A program made the translations under genes and the position numbers. A stretch of DNA of 64,000 nt from Sipunculus nudus (taxonomy: Eukaryota > Annelida > Sipuncula > Golfingiida > Sipunculidae), in contig CM049309.1 in the NCBI GenBank assembly GCA_026874595.1, forward strand, positions 41,057,079 to 41,121,078, read 5' to 3'. Within the stretch, counting starts at the first letter, position 1. The number at the start of each line of letters is the position of its first letter. Under the pieces are notes generated by a model. That model was not told where the DNA came from, searched no databases, and worked only from the letters and a program-made list of their open reading frames with translations. Shown here piece by piece: positions 13,408-27,060 of the stretch.

Positions 13408-16400
13408 TGTGTAAGTATATATATTATGATTTTTCAGTTTGTTTGTCACTCATTTCACTCATCTATGAATATTCAGTCATTGGAGTTATTAAGGTTAGCA
13501 GGTTTAAATGACAAAGCAACTGGTTTGAAAATGAAATAAGTGCATTACCAGTACTGCACACATATTTAGGATTCTTGGTCTGCTAACTTGGTAACCCATG
13601 GATACCATGCAGTGTCTGGTATTTCCTCCCAGGTTACTGACTGTATAGTCAATGGGAGGTCCTGCTTCTGAGCCAGTGAACTTGTTTATGTGAAGAAAAT
13701 GGCTGTGAAAAAGCCTCATTTATCCTGTCATGATGTGCAAACTGACTTTGATGAGGTTGGATTTGGGAGGATAGATAATGGAAAATTTAGTAAAACTGTT
13801 CAGTTGTCTTCTGCCAGAGTAACTCTCAACAAAGGTTTACTTTATTGTGACCAGACAAAAATAGATTGATGACCTGCTGATTAACATGGTTTTAGGGAAA
13901 GTTTTCTTGAATGTAGTAAAAACAAAGAGATTAATGGTTTTAATGTGTGGTAATTTTAATGTTCATATGTGATGTGCCTGGTGATCAATTTAAATTAATG
14001 CTTGGAACACCCTGCAGTATTAACTTGCATGTATACTATGGATGGCTTCATATTCACGAGGCTGAAATTTCACGATTTCTCCATTTTGAATGTTTCTCGA
14101 GGGTTTCATTTTTTGCGATCACACCAGAACCTATATCAATTCTTTGGTAAAGCCATACCTGTTTGTATTATAAAATGAGAATAAGTCATGAGTTTGTGAT
14201 ATTCTACTCATATAACGATGGTCTTGTACACACAGCACAGGTAGCTTAGTTCAAATTTAAGGTAACATTTTTCCTATACCTGCATGGATGTAAATTATTA
14301 TAAAATTTTTCACTGTTCTAATTAACCTATTCGCATACAAGTATTGGTTTCACTGAATAAGATGGACATACTCAACAGGCCAATTATTCCAGAGGGTTTC
14401 ATTTTCGCGATTATTTCCCATTCCAAATATCACAAAATTAAAACCCATGCAGACAAAAAGGCAACCACAGTATATATCACTGCACATGATTTTTTTTTTT
14501 TTTTTGGGGGGGGGGGGGGAGGGGTTTACATTTTTCTAAAATATTAATGAACCAAATTGGATTACCATTTAGGCAAAAACTGAAAACCAAAATTTTAATG
14601 AAATTACTCGCATGAAAATTAGATAACAATACGCAAAGGGAAATGACAACAGAGATTAATAAAATGTATGGAAATGACATAAGTTCATATAAGTTTGCAA
14701 AAAGACAAGTCAGAGAGATATATTAGAAGACTTGAGGTCACATGATATCAACTGAATGATGTTTGACATATTTGAGACTGTAAGAAGCAAACACATAAAA
14801 TAGCATTTAACGTGTATAAGAGAATGATAGATCATTTATATCAGGACTACAATCATTTATTTTTACATTTAGGACAGATACAAAGAATTGGGATCCACCA
14901 ATCCATCATTGTGACAGACTGCGTGTTAACCTTAGAGTTCAACCAAGTGCATATAAGTACCCTCATAACAAAAAGCCTAATATTAAGCTAAGGTCTGTTA
15001 AGTACACTAAAGTCTCTTCATAACAAAATACTTGCCAGTCTCCAAAGGAACCAGACTAGACTAGCTGTGCTGAAGTGTGGTGTTTATGGTAAACAAGTCT
15101 GATAAAGAAAGTCTCTGTGGTACTGAAAAAGAGAACTGCAAAGAATTTCCTCATCAATAGTGAAAAATTCCACTTTATGAAAGAGTGGTTCAGTATTCTC
15201 ATTTTAATTTATGCCTTCTGAATTGAAATTTTTAGCAAAGGACAAGAAATGTGTTGTATTTGCTGCAGCAGCAAATTTAAATGTAAAGAACATATCTAAA
15301 TAAAGACCTGTTGTATTATGGTTGTACCACCAAGGCTTTCATGACATCATTTGTAAATATAAGCCGTCCAACTTGTTGAGCAAGGTCAAACAGCCCAAGC
15401 AGAACTCTTCCTAGATACAATAGACATTCAGTTATCAATTATGGCAGTATTTGTTCTCTTGCATTTTTTTCCAGTTTTATTCCTACCTTGTCAATGAAAT
15501 TCAAATGAGCATTATTTACACTTCAGTGAATTACACTTATGTTTCTTGTTCTGCCTGTGGAACAGAAAGTTTTGCATTGAGGTACATGTGGAAATTGTAA
15601 TCAGGAGAAAAAACATTGATGCAGGGATGGTAGAAGGCACTGCTGGTATACAAATCTCTGTCATCCTGTAGATATTTCATCATAAACATTAGCAATAAAT
15701 CTATCTGAAATTCAGACGTTTAAAAACACCCTGAAGCCTTCACATTTAAACATCTGTTTTTTAGGATACTTTGTAAAATAATATGCATTTGATTATAGCA
15801 ATTGTGATATTAATGACAGCAGGAGTTACAGAAACAGGACATGAACCTCAACACATCAATAAAGTATCATTGCAGACATGCTTAATCATCTTATGTGATC
15901 TCACTTTGTATTTTGTCCATTTAATTAGCAGCTCATGTCAGTAGTTTTAAGGAGAAGTATCATTTCATGTTTGTTGATAAATCTGCCTGTGCAAATATTT
16001 GATTGAGGCATCCAGGTCCATAGAACAAGCACATTGATTTCTGTCGGCCATTTTGGAAGCTGTATCCACCACCTGTTTCATGTAGAACAGTTGGGGAGAC
16101 TGGAGGGCAGAGCACTTTTTTATGGACAATATTGAATGCTTGCTGTAATGTGGTAGTGTGACAGTGTCAAACTACCAAGGCTTAAAACTTCTCTGATTTC
16201 AGCTTCAGGGGGTTGTAAATTTGACCGTGTTTAAAGATATCTGGTTGAGTATAAAGTTTCACAGAGTTATTTTCACCTGTTTGTGGGCTTTTTTTAGTCC
16301 TTTTGTTAGTCAGCAACCACTCTAGATTTTTTTAAACCATTGACCTGACTCCTCAAGCTATCATTTGTAGCTGAGACCCCCTGTCAATATGCTACTTCAC

Positions 16401-18229
16401 ACAGAAAATCTGTAAGCTTCTGGTTATCTGAGAGCATTGTCTTTTGGGGATGTTGGTATTAAAAAAAGGACCAACTCGATTTCCTGTAAACAGTCTTTGT
16501 TTTTGAATGTTTCATGTTTGTTTGACTTGCAGGAGTCTTAATAATGCCTTTCCGTCTGTCTCAAACAGGCAAATTCGTGCACGTAAAGGCATTTTTCATT
16601 TTGTACCAATCCGTTGGAAAGGTGAACACCAATATGTTTTCCACATAAAAGCCAATTAGTAGAAACAATATGACACAAAAAAAAATATTTTTCACACATT
16701 AAAGTAACCTGGACACTCAAAATTCCTTGGCTGAATTTTATTCTAACCAAGGATATTTGAAGATGAGTAGAGTGTAACTTGGAAATCCCAGCTGCACAGG
16801 TACAGGGCTGAGCTCTGTGATTGGCAAAGAGCAGTGGGGGCCATAATAGGACAGTTTGATATGATGGTAAGATGCATCTTAGGTGGAAAGGCAAATTTTT
16901 CCACGAAAGGGCAAACCTGTATTAATGCCTATCCACTCAAAAGGTGAAAATTTCAATCCCATTGTAGTTTTACAATCCCAGACCTGAATTGACTAAAAAG
17001 ATTTTTTCAGTGATGTACACAATGTAGTGTTAATCTGGCCTACAAATTTCTTCAAGGTAAATTTAACCAATGTTTGTTTAATATTAGGTAAATAAAAGAG
17101 TTATATTGTTTGGCATTCAGTGCTGTAAATTATTCAAATACAGGCCTTTAATAAAGACCACTACCAAGCAGATATTTATTTGCTGCAAGTTACCCAGAAC
17201 AAGTTGCCACTTGCTAATCTTGATTAACCCATTAATTATATAGATGTTTTAAGTTAAATCATATTCTGCAATTAAATGCTGAAGGTAAAAAAAAATGTTG
17301 CCCCCCCCCCCCCCCCCCAGGTTATTATTAAAGCCTAATCATGTGAAAACAGATGAAACAGTGGCCAATATTGATATTACCATCCTTGATTAAGTGCACC
17401 CAGAATGCGGGCGGCTCGGCCATGTTTACCTGTTGCCATTTCCAAGCAAAATTTTTCAAAAGCTCTCACAAAATTAGATGCATCAGCCTTCGCCAACACG
17501 TCAGTCATCAAGATTCAATAAACAAATTTGGAAGTTTGCTAAATGTATCATAATAAAATCAAGCAGAATATGGCGCAGGCATTAAAACAGTTTGTTAACA
17601 GTGAATATTCTTTCAACTCTCTTCCATTGCTTCAAGAAAAAAAAATTTGACCTGATGGTTGAGTGAACTTGCTTGTGTTAACTTAAGTTATCCCAAATCA
17701 GTGCCATAATTGTGAGCTGTGTGTAACCAGAAATTACATAAAAATGCTGAGTATTGAATTGCAAGGTACATCAGTGTTAGTGATGCAGTAATACCTTCCC
17801 TGTGTGATATTGAGGTACAGCCACATTGAAAAAACATTTGGTTTATACTTTGAAGATAAATTTGTTCGAACTGGCCCTATCAATATGACTCATCACTCAG
17901 AAAGGCTTTCACTGATACGCCAGTTGCTGCCTCAAACACCCTCTCGTTTTATTAACATGTTGGCATATACCAGGGTATCCAATGCTTCTTTTCTAATTGC
18001 TTAACATCACCAGGCAGGATGATGTTTTTTTTCACATTATGTGTTTATGAACAGTACTAATTGATCACACAGGGTAGTAGTGACATGTTTAGCCTGGTTG
18101 AGTCAAGTGCTGTGGCCAGTGGTTTCAGATGTTTTATTGGACTGTCAGCATCATTCTTGTCAAGTATTTGGATCAATATTACCACCTCCCCACTGCTCAG
18201 TACTGTGAGTATCACATACAGTTAAGTAG
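13408..18229. other. No recognised gene
   Basis: Contains a T16-G14 run at 14490-14519 and an 18-base C run at 17301-17318, both likely to be length-unstable and hard to sequence. A 118-codon frame on the minus strand at 16538-16894 has no recognisable domain. Nothing else identified. Confidence 0.5.
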
Positions 18230-18487
18230 ACCCAGTTCAAAGGAAACCCAATTTCCAGAGGGACACTGACCCGGCACTCAGGGAAACTAGGTGCCATGGG
18301 TTACAAACCAGGTAGCTGAAGAAACCAAACAAGTGTGTAGGTTGCTTGTAAAATACTGTCTGAAATTGACTAGATAGATATGATGCCTGCAGTCAGTGAG
18401 CAGGTACCCAGGGTTACCTACCAGGTGCCTGATGAAGGTTACTAGGTACAAGAGTGCATGAAGAAATTGACATGGTACTCATTGATG
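18230..18487. repeat. Degenerate left edge of the 42-bp minisatellite
   Basis: Words such as GGTACCCAGGGTTACCTACC, AGGTGCCTGATGAAGG and AAATTGACATGGTACTCATT are diverged relatives of the monomer and grade into the regular array. Confidence 0.6.
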
Positions 18488-20500
18488 GTACCAGCAAAGA
18501 TCCTGAAGATATTGACCAGGTTCTCATCAGTACCAGCAAAGTGCCTGAACAACTTGACTAGGTTCTCATTGGTACTAGCAAAGATCCTGAATATATTGAC
18601 CAGGGTCTCATCATTACCAGCAAAGTGCCTGAAGAACTAGACTAGGTTCTCATTGGTACCAGAAAAGTGCCTGAATATATTGACCAGGGTCTCATCAGTA
18701 CCAGCAAAGTGCCTGAAGAACTTGACTAGGTTCTCATTGGTACTAGCAAAGATCCTGAATATATTGACCAGGGTCTCATCAGTACCAGCAAAGTGCTTGA
18801 AGAACTTGACTAGGTTCTCATTGGTACCAGCAAAGATCCTGAAGATATTGACCAGGTTCTCATCAGTACCAGCAAAGTGCTTGAAAAACTTGACTAGGTT
18901 CTCATTGGTACCAGCAAAGATCCTGAATATATTGACCAGGTTCTCATCAGTACCAGCAAAGTGCCTGAAGAACTTGACTTGGTTCTCATTGGTACTAGCA
19001 AAGATCCTGAATATATTGACCAGGGTCTCATCAGTACCAGCAAAGTGCTTGAAGAACTTGACTAGGTTCTCATTGGTACTAGCAAAGATCCTGAATATAT
19101 TGACCAGGGTCTCATCAGTACCAGCAAAGTGCTTGAAGAACTTGACTAGGTTCTCATTGGTACTAGCAAAGATCCTGAATATATTGACCAGGGTCTCATC
19201 AGTACCAGCAAAGTGCCTGAAAAACTTGACTAGGTTCTCATTGGTACCAGCAAAGATCCTGAATATATTGACCAGGGTCTCATCAGTACCAGCAAAGTGC
19301 TTGAAGAACTTGACTAGGTTCTCATTGGTACTAGCAAAGATCCTGAATATATTGACCAGGGTCTCATCAGTACCAGCAAAGTGCTTGAAGAACTTGACTA
19401 GGTTCTCATTGGTACTAGCAAAGATCCTGAATATATTGACCAGGGTCTCATCAGTACCAGCAAAGTGCCTGAAAAACTTGACTAGGTTCTCATTGGTACC
19501 AGCAAAGATCCTGAATATATTGACCAGGGTCTCATCAGTACCAGCAAAGTGCTTGAAGAACTTGACTAGGTTCTCATTGGTACTAGCAAAGATCCTGAAT
19601 ATATTGACCAGGGTCTCATCAGTACCAGCAAAGTGCCTGAAAAACTTGACTAGGTTCTCATTGGTACCAGCAAAGATCCTGAATATATTGACCAGGGTCT
19701 CATCAGTACCAGCAAAGTGCTTGAAGAACTTGACTAGGTTCTCATTGGTACTTGCAAAGATCCTGAATATATTGACCAGGGTCTCATCAGTACCAGCAAA
19801 GTGCCTGAAGAACTTGACTAGGTTCTCATTGGTACCAGCAAAGATCCTGAAGATGTTGACCAGGTTCTCATCAGTACCAGCAAAGTGCCTGAAGAACTTG
19901 ACTAGGTTCTCATTGGTACCAGCAAAGATCCTGAATATATTGACCAGGGTCTCATCAGTACCAGCAAAGTGCTTGAAGAACTTGACTAGGTTCTCATTGG
20001 TATAAGCAAAGATCCTGAATATATTGACCAGGGTCTCATCAGTACCAGCAAAGTGCCTGAAGAACTAGACTAGGTTCTCATTGGTACCAGCAAAGTGCCT
20101 GAAGAAATTGACCAGGTTCTCATCAGTACCAGCAAAGTGCCTGAAGAACTAGACTAGGTTCTCATTGGTACTAGCAAAGATCCTGAATATATTGACCAGG
20201 TTCTCATCAGTACCAGCAAAGTGCCTGTAAAACTTGACTAGGTTCTCATTGGTACCAGCAAAGTGCCTGAAGAAATTGACCAGGTTATCATCAGTACCAG
20301 CAAAGTGCCTGAAGAACTAGACTAGGTTCTCATTGGTACTAGCAAAGATCCTGAATATATTGACCAGGTTCTCATCAGTACCAGCAAAGTGCCTGAAAAA
20401 CTTGACTAGGTTCTCATTGGTACCAGAAAAGTGCCTGAAGAAATTGACCAGGTTCTCATCAGTACCAGCAAAGTGCCTGAATAACTAGACTAGGTTCTCA

Positions 20501-22340
20501 TTGGTACTAGCAAAGATCCTGAATATATTGACCAGGTTCTCATCAGTACCAGCAAAGTGCCTGAAAAACTTGACTAGGTTCTCATTGGTACCAGCAAAGA
20601 TCCTGAATATATTGACCAGGGTCTCATCAGTACCAGCAAAGTGCCTGAAAAACTTGACTAGGTTCTCATTGGTACAAGCAAAGATCCTGAATATATTGAC
20701 CAGGGTCTCATCAGTACCAGCAAAGTGCTTGAAGAACTTGACTAGGTTCTCATTGGTACTAGCAAAGATCCTGAATATATTGACCAGGGTCTCATCAGTA
20801 CCAGCAAAGTGCCTGAAGAACTTGACTAGGTTCTCATTGGTACCAGCAAAGATCCTGAATATATTGACCAGGGTCTCATCAGTACCAGCAAAGTGCCTGA
20901 AGAACTTGACTAGGTTCTCATTGGTACCAGCAAAGATCCTGAATATATTGACCAGGGTCTCATCAGTACCAGCAAAGTGCCTGAAAAACTTGACTAGGTT
21001 CTCATTGGTACCAGCAAAGATCCTGAATATATTGACCAGGGTCTCATCAGTACCAGCAAAGTGCTTGAAGAACTTGACTAGGTTCTCATTGGTACTAGCA
21101 AAGATCCTGAATATATTGACCAGGGTCTCATCAGTACCAGCAAAGTGCCTGAAGAACTTGACTAGGTTCTCATTGGTACCAGCAAAGATCCTGAAGATGT
21201 TGACCAGGTTCTCATCAGTACCAGCAAAGTGCCTGAAGAACTTGACTAGGTTCTCATTGGTACCAGCAAAGATCCTGAATATATTGACCAGGGTCTCATC
21301 AGTACCAGCAAAGTGCTTGAAGAACTTGACTAGGTTCTCATTGGTATAAGCAAAGATCCTGAATATATTGACCAGGGTCTCATCAGTACCAGCAAAGTGC
21401 CTGAAGAACTAGACTAGGTTCTCATTGGTACCAGCAAAGTGCCTGAAGAAATTGACCAGGTTCTCATCAGTACCAGCAAAGTGCCTGAAGAACTAGACTA
21501 GGTTCTCATTGGTACTAGCAAAGATCCTGAATATATTGACCAGGTTCTCATCAGTACCAGCAAAGTGCCTGTAAAACTTGACTAGGTTCTCATTGGTACC
21601 AGCAAAGTGCCTGAAGAAATTGACCAGGTTCTCATCAGTACCAGCAAAGTGCCTGAAGAACTAGACTAGGTTCTCATTGGTACTAGCAAAGATCCTGAAT
21701 ATATTGACCAGGTTCTCATCAGTACCAGCAAAGTGCCTGAAAAACTTGACTAGGTTCTCATTGGTACCAGAAAAGTGCCTGAAGAAATTGACCAGGTTCT
21801 CATCAGTACCAGCAAAGTGCCTGAATAACTAGACTAGGTTCTCATTGGTACTAGCAAAGATCCTGAATATATTGACCAGGTTCTCATCAGTACCAGCAAA
21901 GTGCCTGAAAAACTTGACTAGGTTCTCATTGGTACCAGCAAAGATCCTGAATATATTGACCAGGGTCTCATCAGTACCAGCAAAGTGCCTGAAAAACTTG
22001 ACTAGGTTCTCATTGGTACAAGCAAAGATCCTGAATATATTGACCAGGGTCTCATCAGTACCAGCAAAGTGCTTGAAGAACTTGACTAGGTTCTCATTGG
22101 TACTAGCAAAGATCCTGAATATATTGACCAGGGTCTCATCAGTACCAGCAAAGTGCCTGAAGAACTTGACTAGGTTCTCATTGGTACCAGCAAAGATCCT
22201 GAATATATTGACCAGGGTCTCATCAGTACCAGCAAAGTGCTTGAAGAACTTGACTAGGTTCTCATTGGTACTAGCTAGCAAAGATCCTGAATATATTGAC
22301 CAGGGTCTCATCAGTACCAGCAAAGTGCCTGAAGAATTAG
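20501..22340. repeat. Segmental duplication inside the minisatellite (1344-bp offset)
   Basis: The variant series beginning at 20501 restarts at 21845, an offset of 1344 bp (16 dimers), with the same order of rare variants, such as GGTACAAGCAAAG at about 20672 and 22016. The blocks just upstream (from about 19997 and 21341) repeat with the same offset. Confidence 0.8.
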
Positions 22341-23110
22341 ACTAGGTTCTCATTGGTACCAGCAAAGTGCCTGAAGAAATTGACCAGGTTCTCATCAGTA
22401 CCAGCAAAGTGCCTGAAGAACTAGACTAGGTTCTCATTGGTACTAGCAAAGATCCTGAATATATTGACCAGGTTCTCATCAGTACCAGCAAAGTGCCTGA
22501 AAAACTTGACTAGGTTCTCATTGGTACCAGCAAAGATCCTGAATATATTGACCAGGGTCTCATCAGTACCTGCAAAGTGCCTGAAAAACTTCGACTAGGT
22601 TCTCATTGGTACCAGCAAAGATCCTGAATATATTGACCAGGGTCTCATCAGTACCAGCAAAGTGCTTGAAGAACTTGACTAGGTTCTCATTGGTACTAGC
22701 TAGCAAAGATCCTGAATATATTGACCAGGGTCTCATCAGTACCAGCAAAGTGCCTGAAGAATTAGACTAGGTTCTCATTGGTACCAGCAAAGTGCCTGAA
22801 GAAATTGACCAGGTTCTCATCAGTACCAGCAAAGTGCCTGAAGAACTAGACTAGGTTCTCATTGGTACTAGCAAAGATCCTGAATATATTGACCAGGTTC
22901 TCATCAGTACCAGCAAAGTGCCTGAAAAACTTGACTAGGTTCTCATTGGTACCAGCAAAGATCCTGAATATATTGACCAGGGTCTCATCAGTACCTGCAA
23001 AGTGCCTGAAAAACTTCGACTAGGTTCTCATTGGTACCAGCAAAGATCCTGAATATATTGACCAGGGTCTCATCAGTACCAGCAAAGTGCTTGAAGAACT
23101 TGACTAGGTT
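22271..23110. repeat. Second nested duplication in the minisatellite (425-bp offset)
   Basis: The four-base insertion CTAGCTAGCA at 22271 and 22696, and the one-base insertion in ACTTCGACTAGG near 22590 and 23015, recur with the same 425-bp offset (420 plus the 5 inserted bases). This marks a recent duplication of ten monomers. Confidence 0.8.
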
Positions 23111-24296
23111 CTCATTGGTACTAGCAAAGATCCTGAATATATTGACCAGGGTCTCATCAGTACCAGCAAAGTGCCTGAAGAACTTGACTAGGTTCTCATT
23201 GGTACCAGCAAAGATCCTGAATATATTGACCAGGGTCTCATCAGTACCAGCAAAGTGCTTGAAGAACTTGACTAGGTTCTCATTGGTACTAGCAAAGATC
23301 CTGAATATATTGACCAGGGTCTCATCAGTACCAGCAAAGTGCCTGAAGAATTAGACTAGGTTCTCATTGGTACCAGCAAAGTGCCTGAAGAAATTGACCA
23401 GGTTCTCATCAGTACCAGCAAAGTGCCTGAAGAACTAGACTAGGTTCTCATTGGTACTAGCAAAGATCCTGAATATATTGACCAGGTTCTCATCAGTACC
23501 AGCAAAGTGCCTGAAAAACTTGACTAGGTTCTCATTGGTACCAGCAAAGTGCCTGAAGAAATTGACCAGGTTCTCATCAGTACCAGCAAAGTGCCTGAAG
23601 AACTAGACTAGGTTCTCATTGGTACTAGCAAAGATCCTGAATATATTGACCAGGTTCTCATCAGTACCAGCAAAGTGCCTGAAAAACTTGACTAGGTTCT
23701 CATTGGTACCAGAAAAGTGCCTGAAGAAATTGACCAGGTTCTCATCAGTACCAGCAAAGTGCCTGAAGAACTAGACTAGGTTCTCATTGGTACTAGCAAA
23801 GATCCTGAATATATTGACCAGGTTCTCATCAGTACCAGCAAAGTGCCTGAAAAACTTGACTAGGTTCTCATTGGTACTAGCAAAGATCCTGAATTTATTG
23901 ACCAGGGTCTCATCAGTACCAGCAAAGTGCTTGAAGAACTAGACTAGGTTCTCATTGGCACTAGCAAAGATCCTGAATATATTGACCAGGTTCTCATCAG
24001 TACCAGCAAAGTGCCTGAAGAACTAGACTAGGTTCTCATTGGTACTAGCAAAGATCCTGAATATATTGACCAGGGTCTCATCAGTACCAGCAAAGTGCTT
24101 GAAGAACTTGACTAGGTTCTCATTGGTACCAGCAAAGAGCCTAAAGATATTGACCAGGTTTTCATCGGTACCAACAATGTGCCTGAGGAAATTGACTAGG
24201 TTCTCATCAGTACCAGCAAAGTGCCTGAAGAACTTTACCAGGTTTTCATTGGTACCAGCAAAGTGCCTGAAGAAACTGACTAGGTCCCTGAAATAA

Positions 24297-24800
24297 TTGA
24301 CTTGATGCTCATTGATGCCAACAAAGTATTTGAAATTGTTTTCTCATGGCACTCAAGGGAACCAGAGTCCTAAAAGAAAATAAAATAATGGACTAGTAAC
24401 TCATAAATACCACCAAAGTGTCTGAATAAAATTACTAGGTTCCTGAATTAATTGACTTGTCACCTGTGGCTGGCAACAAAATGTCCAAAGAGATTTACAA
24501 GGTCCCTAAAATAATTTACTAGTTACTAATTGATACCAAAAAGTTCCTTGAAGAAATCAACAAAGTCCCTGAAGAAATTGATCAGGTTTCTGAAGAATTT
24601 TTTTGACTGGGTGCTTTTATTAAATATACAAGCAAGGTGCCTATATTTTACTTGGTATTTAGGATAGCTGACCTGATGAACTTGACTTGATCAGGGGAAC
24701 CAAGCTAGCTGGTCCTCAAAGATGTTGCCTAGGTGCTCATAGGTACCAACCAGACGAAAGGAAAAATTGACTAGACACCCTGGGTAAGCAACAAGGTTTT
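24297..24800. repeat. Degenerate right edge of the 42-bp minisatellite
   Basis: Diverged monomers (GTCCCTGAAATAATTGACTTG, AAAGTGTCTGAATAAAATTACT, AAGAAATTGATCAGG) at irregular spacing, fading out by about 24800. Confidence 0.65.
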
Positions 24801-26261
24801 GAAAAAAATTCGGTCTTTGGATAGTGACCAATTGGAACTGTCTGTTAGCCCTGACTAGGCAACAAGACCTATTTCATATAATTTTAAGATATCCTAAGCA
24901 ATGCAGTATCTTCAAAACAGTTTCAGAACCTTCATGTATTCACATGGACGGAAGACCAATTTTGTGTTGGCATATAGATAATAGTCATTGCCATGAAAAG
25001 TCCAGCTGGCACACATGACATGACAAATTCTTGTTTGATTATGTCCCCGAAGTGCCTCTGTTCTCATACCAAAACATTTTGGAACATTGATCTTGCACAT
25101 AAACACAGTGGCCATACAGATATATCATTCAAATCAGCTTTTTTGCAGAAATCAAAATTACATTATATATTAGGGGTAGGTGTCACCTACAGTTTTTTTA
25201 ATTACATTATATTGCAATATGTGGTAGGGTATTGCAATACAAATTGCCTTATTTCCTTTGTATCAGTTTACAAAAATAAATGTATTCTGAGGAGCTGACC
25301 AGTAGGTGGCCAGGGATGTGGTTCTTCATATTACTTGGTACCAAATTTTACTGAGAGCTTTATTTGATTCTCAATATGAAAGGAGAAACCTCGTGCAAAC
25401 CTTTTACCATAAACTGTACAGCTCAAGTACAACTAACCTTTAATATTTAGCTAAAAATTCTGCAACAAAACATATAATAGATAAATGTATATCATACAAC
25501 ATCAAATTTTAATATAACCAGTGAATAAACACTGCATTATAATGTGTGTTCAACTGTGCATATTAATTATATTAATAAAAAAAGAACCTTGAATCCTTAT
25601 GTAGAATTTAGCCTAAACAAAACTACTATGACAGCCTACAAGATCACACATTCCAAACACAATGTATTCTGCAATCCCTCGGTGTGAGTCTTTGTGTTTC
25701 CCTGCCTTTTTATTATTTATATATTCCATCAGAAAATGTTGCCTGCTGATTAAATTAGCACTTTGAATCCAGGAAAACAGTTTGTATGAAGAAGTTAATT
25801 GGATTTGTTGCTTTGGGTAAATTAGGGAGTAAGCCAGTTTTGTCAATAAAAGTGAGTTTATTAAAACTTTTATGAGCATGAACACACTTTGTAAATGTCA
25901 AATGCAACCCTTTCAGGTTATGCATTAATCTTGCAGACAGCAACCAAGCAGTTTCATAGACTCAGCCCGTTTTGCATGTATTAATATTTGAAAGCTGATT
26001 CCTTGGGCAGCATGAAGAAACGGCTGTAGTAAGGAAGCATTATAGACTGCCTGAGCTGTTATATAATCAGGGAGTGACAGGGGCAATGACATAATGTACC
26101 TCTGTTCCCGTGGTGATTTCTGTATCTGATGTAGACGGATGTGATGCGTTAACGGCTGCGGAGAAACAAGAAGGTCACAAAGGTGTCATACAAACCTTTG
26201 TCCTTGCACACAAAAATAGTCCTTTAAAAAAAGTAGTCCTTCACTCAAATAGGTAATACTG
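24801..26261. other. No recognised gene
   Basis: AT-rich sequence with overlapping short frames on both strands (24824-25298, 25613-25943), none with a recognisable domain or splice structure. Confidence 0.5.
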
Positions 26262-26440
26262 ATGGACTTTGATGAAGTTTGTGTTACCACATGAGGGTTT
26301 TTTTGTGGGCGAAAAGATCCAGTGCTCTGTAAATGTTTAACAGAAGTTTGTGTTACCATGTTAGGGTTTTTTTAGGGGAACATCCAGCGCTTGGTTTATG
26401 TGAAACAGAAGTTTGTGTTACCATGCAAGTTTTTTTTTGT
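26262..26440. repeat. Three-copy ~67-bp tandem repeat
   Basis: GAAGTTTGTGTTACCA recurs near 26274, 26343 and 26408, each followed by a T-rich GGGTTTTTTT-like run. Confidence 0.7.
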
Positions 26441-26599
26441 TTGCCTATGTTGGGGAATATCATGGACCCAGTAAATGATGAACAGGTCAATGCTGATGGC
26501 TTTAGTCAATATTATTTTTATGCACCTGACACAAGTGTTGTGGTAATTGTGTAAACTCCTTTAGGGCATTTAAACAGAAGCTGCTAATCTGATTATTTG

Positions 26600-27060
26600 C
26601 AGATCCAGAGGAAAACTTGTTTATGTGTGGGTGGTAAGTTGCCTGAAATTCAGTTTGGCAGCTTTATTGATTATCCAAATTTAATGAGTGTGGAGACTCA
26701 TGCAGGTAGTGCAAACTTGGACAGTATTTTATATTGCTTTTCCTTTGAATGATAGATCACTCATGGCCAGCCTGTTCATTTAAATCTTTAGGATATATGG
26801 TTCTGAATAAGGAGTATTGATATGAAATTAGCACTCTTGTCTTCTGAATTTTAGCAGGTTTAGAAGAACTTGATGAAATGTAGGTGTGGATGGTAAGTTA
26901 CAGCTCATTGGTCAGCCTGTTAATTTTACAAGTGTGCCTACTTTTGTAGTTAGTTCATTTTCAAACCCAAATTAAAATTGCTTTGTTCTATGTAATGAAG
27001 TCCTACAGGATTAATTTATGGTACTGAATAGGAAATTAGATATGAGATAAGCAGTTTGGT
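26600..27060. repeat. Diverged ~260-bp duplication
   Basis: AACTTG...GTGGGTGGTAAGTT, GGCCAGCCTGTTCATTT and GGTTCTGAATAAGGA (from about 26610) reappear as AACTTG...GTGGATGGTAAGTT, GGTCAGCCTGTTAATTT and GGTACTGAATAGGAA (from about 26868). Confidence 0.4.

Larger units (their letters stand above)
18488..24296. repeat. Large minisatellite: 42-bp monomers in 84-bp dimers, about 138 monomers
   Basis: Two monomer types alternate: CCAGCAAAGATCCTGAATAT... ending CATCAGTA, and CCAGCAAAGTGCCTGAAGAA... ending CATTGGTA. Because 42 is divisible by 3, reading frames stay open for up to 450 codons on the + strand (18653-20005) and 164 on the minus strand, with a 28-residue period (VPAKILNILTRVSS, VPAKCLKNLTRFSL). 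A third monomer variant, with GAACTAGACTAGG, puts stops in. I see no signal peptide, domain or supporting exon, so I treat the frames as by-products of the period. The array lies upstream of the first recognised PDZ exon. Confidence 0.95.

Noticed and set aside
14490-14523. T/G run as a functional element
   Set aside because: A T16-G14 homopolymer junction is more likely a simple repeat or a sequencing-prone site.
18653-20005. 450-codon open frame as a repeat-protein gene
   Set aside because: It lies entirely in the 42-bp minisatellite, whose period keeps frames open on both strands. There is no domain, signal peptide or supported exon.
18488-24296. CRISPR-like array
   Set aside because: Monomers are contiguous with no unique spacers, and the window is eukaryotic.
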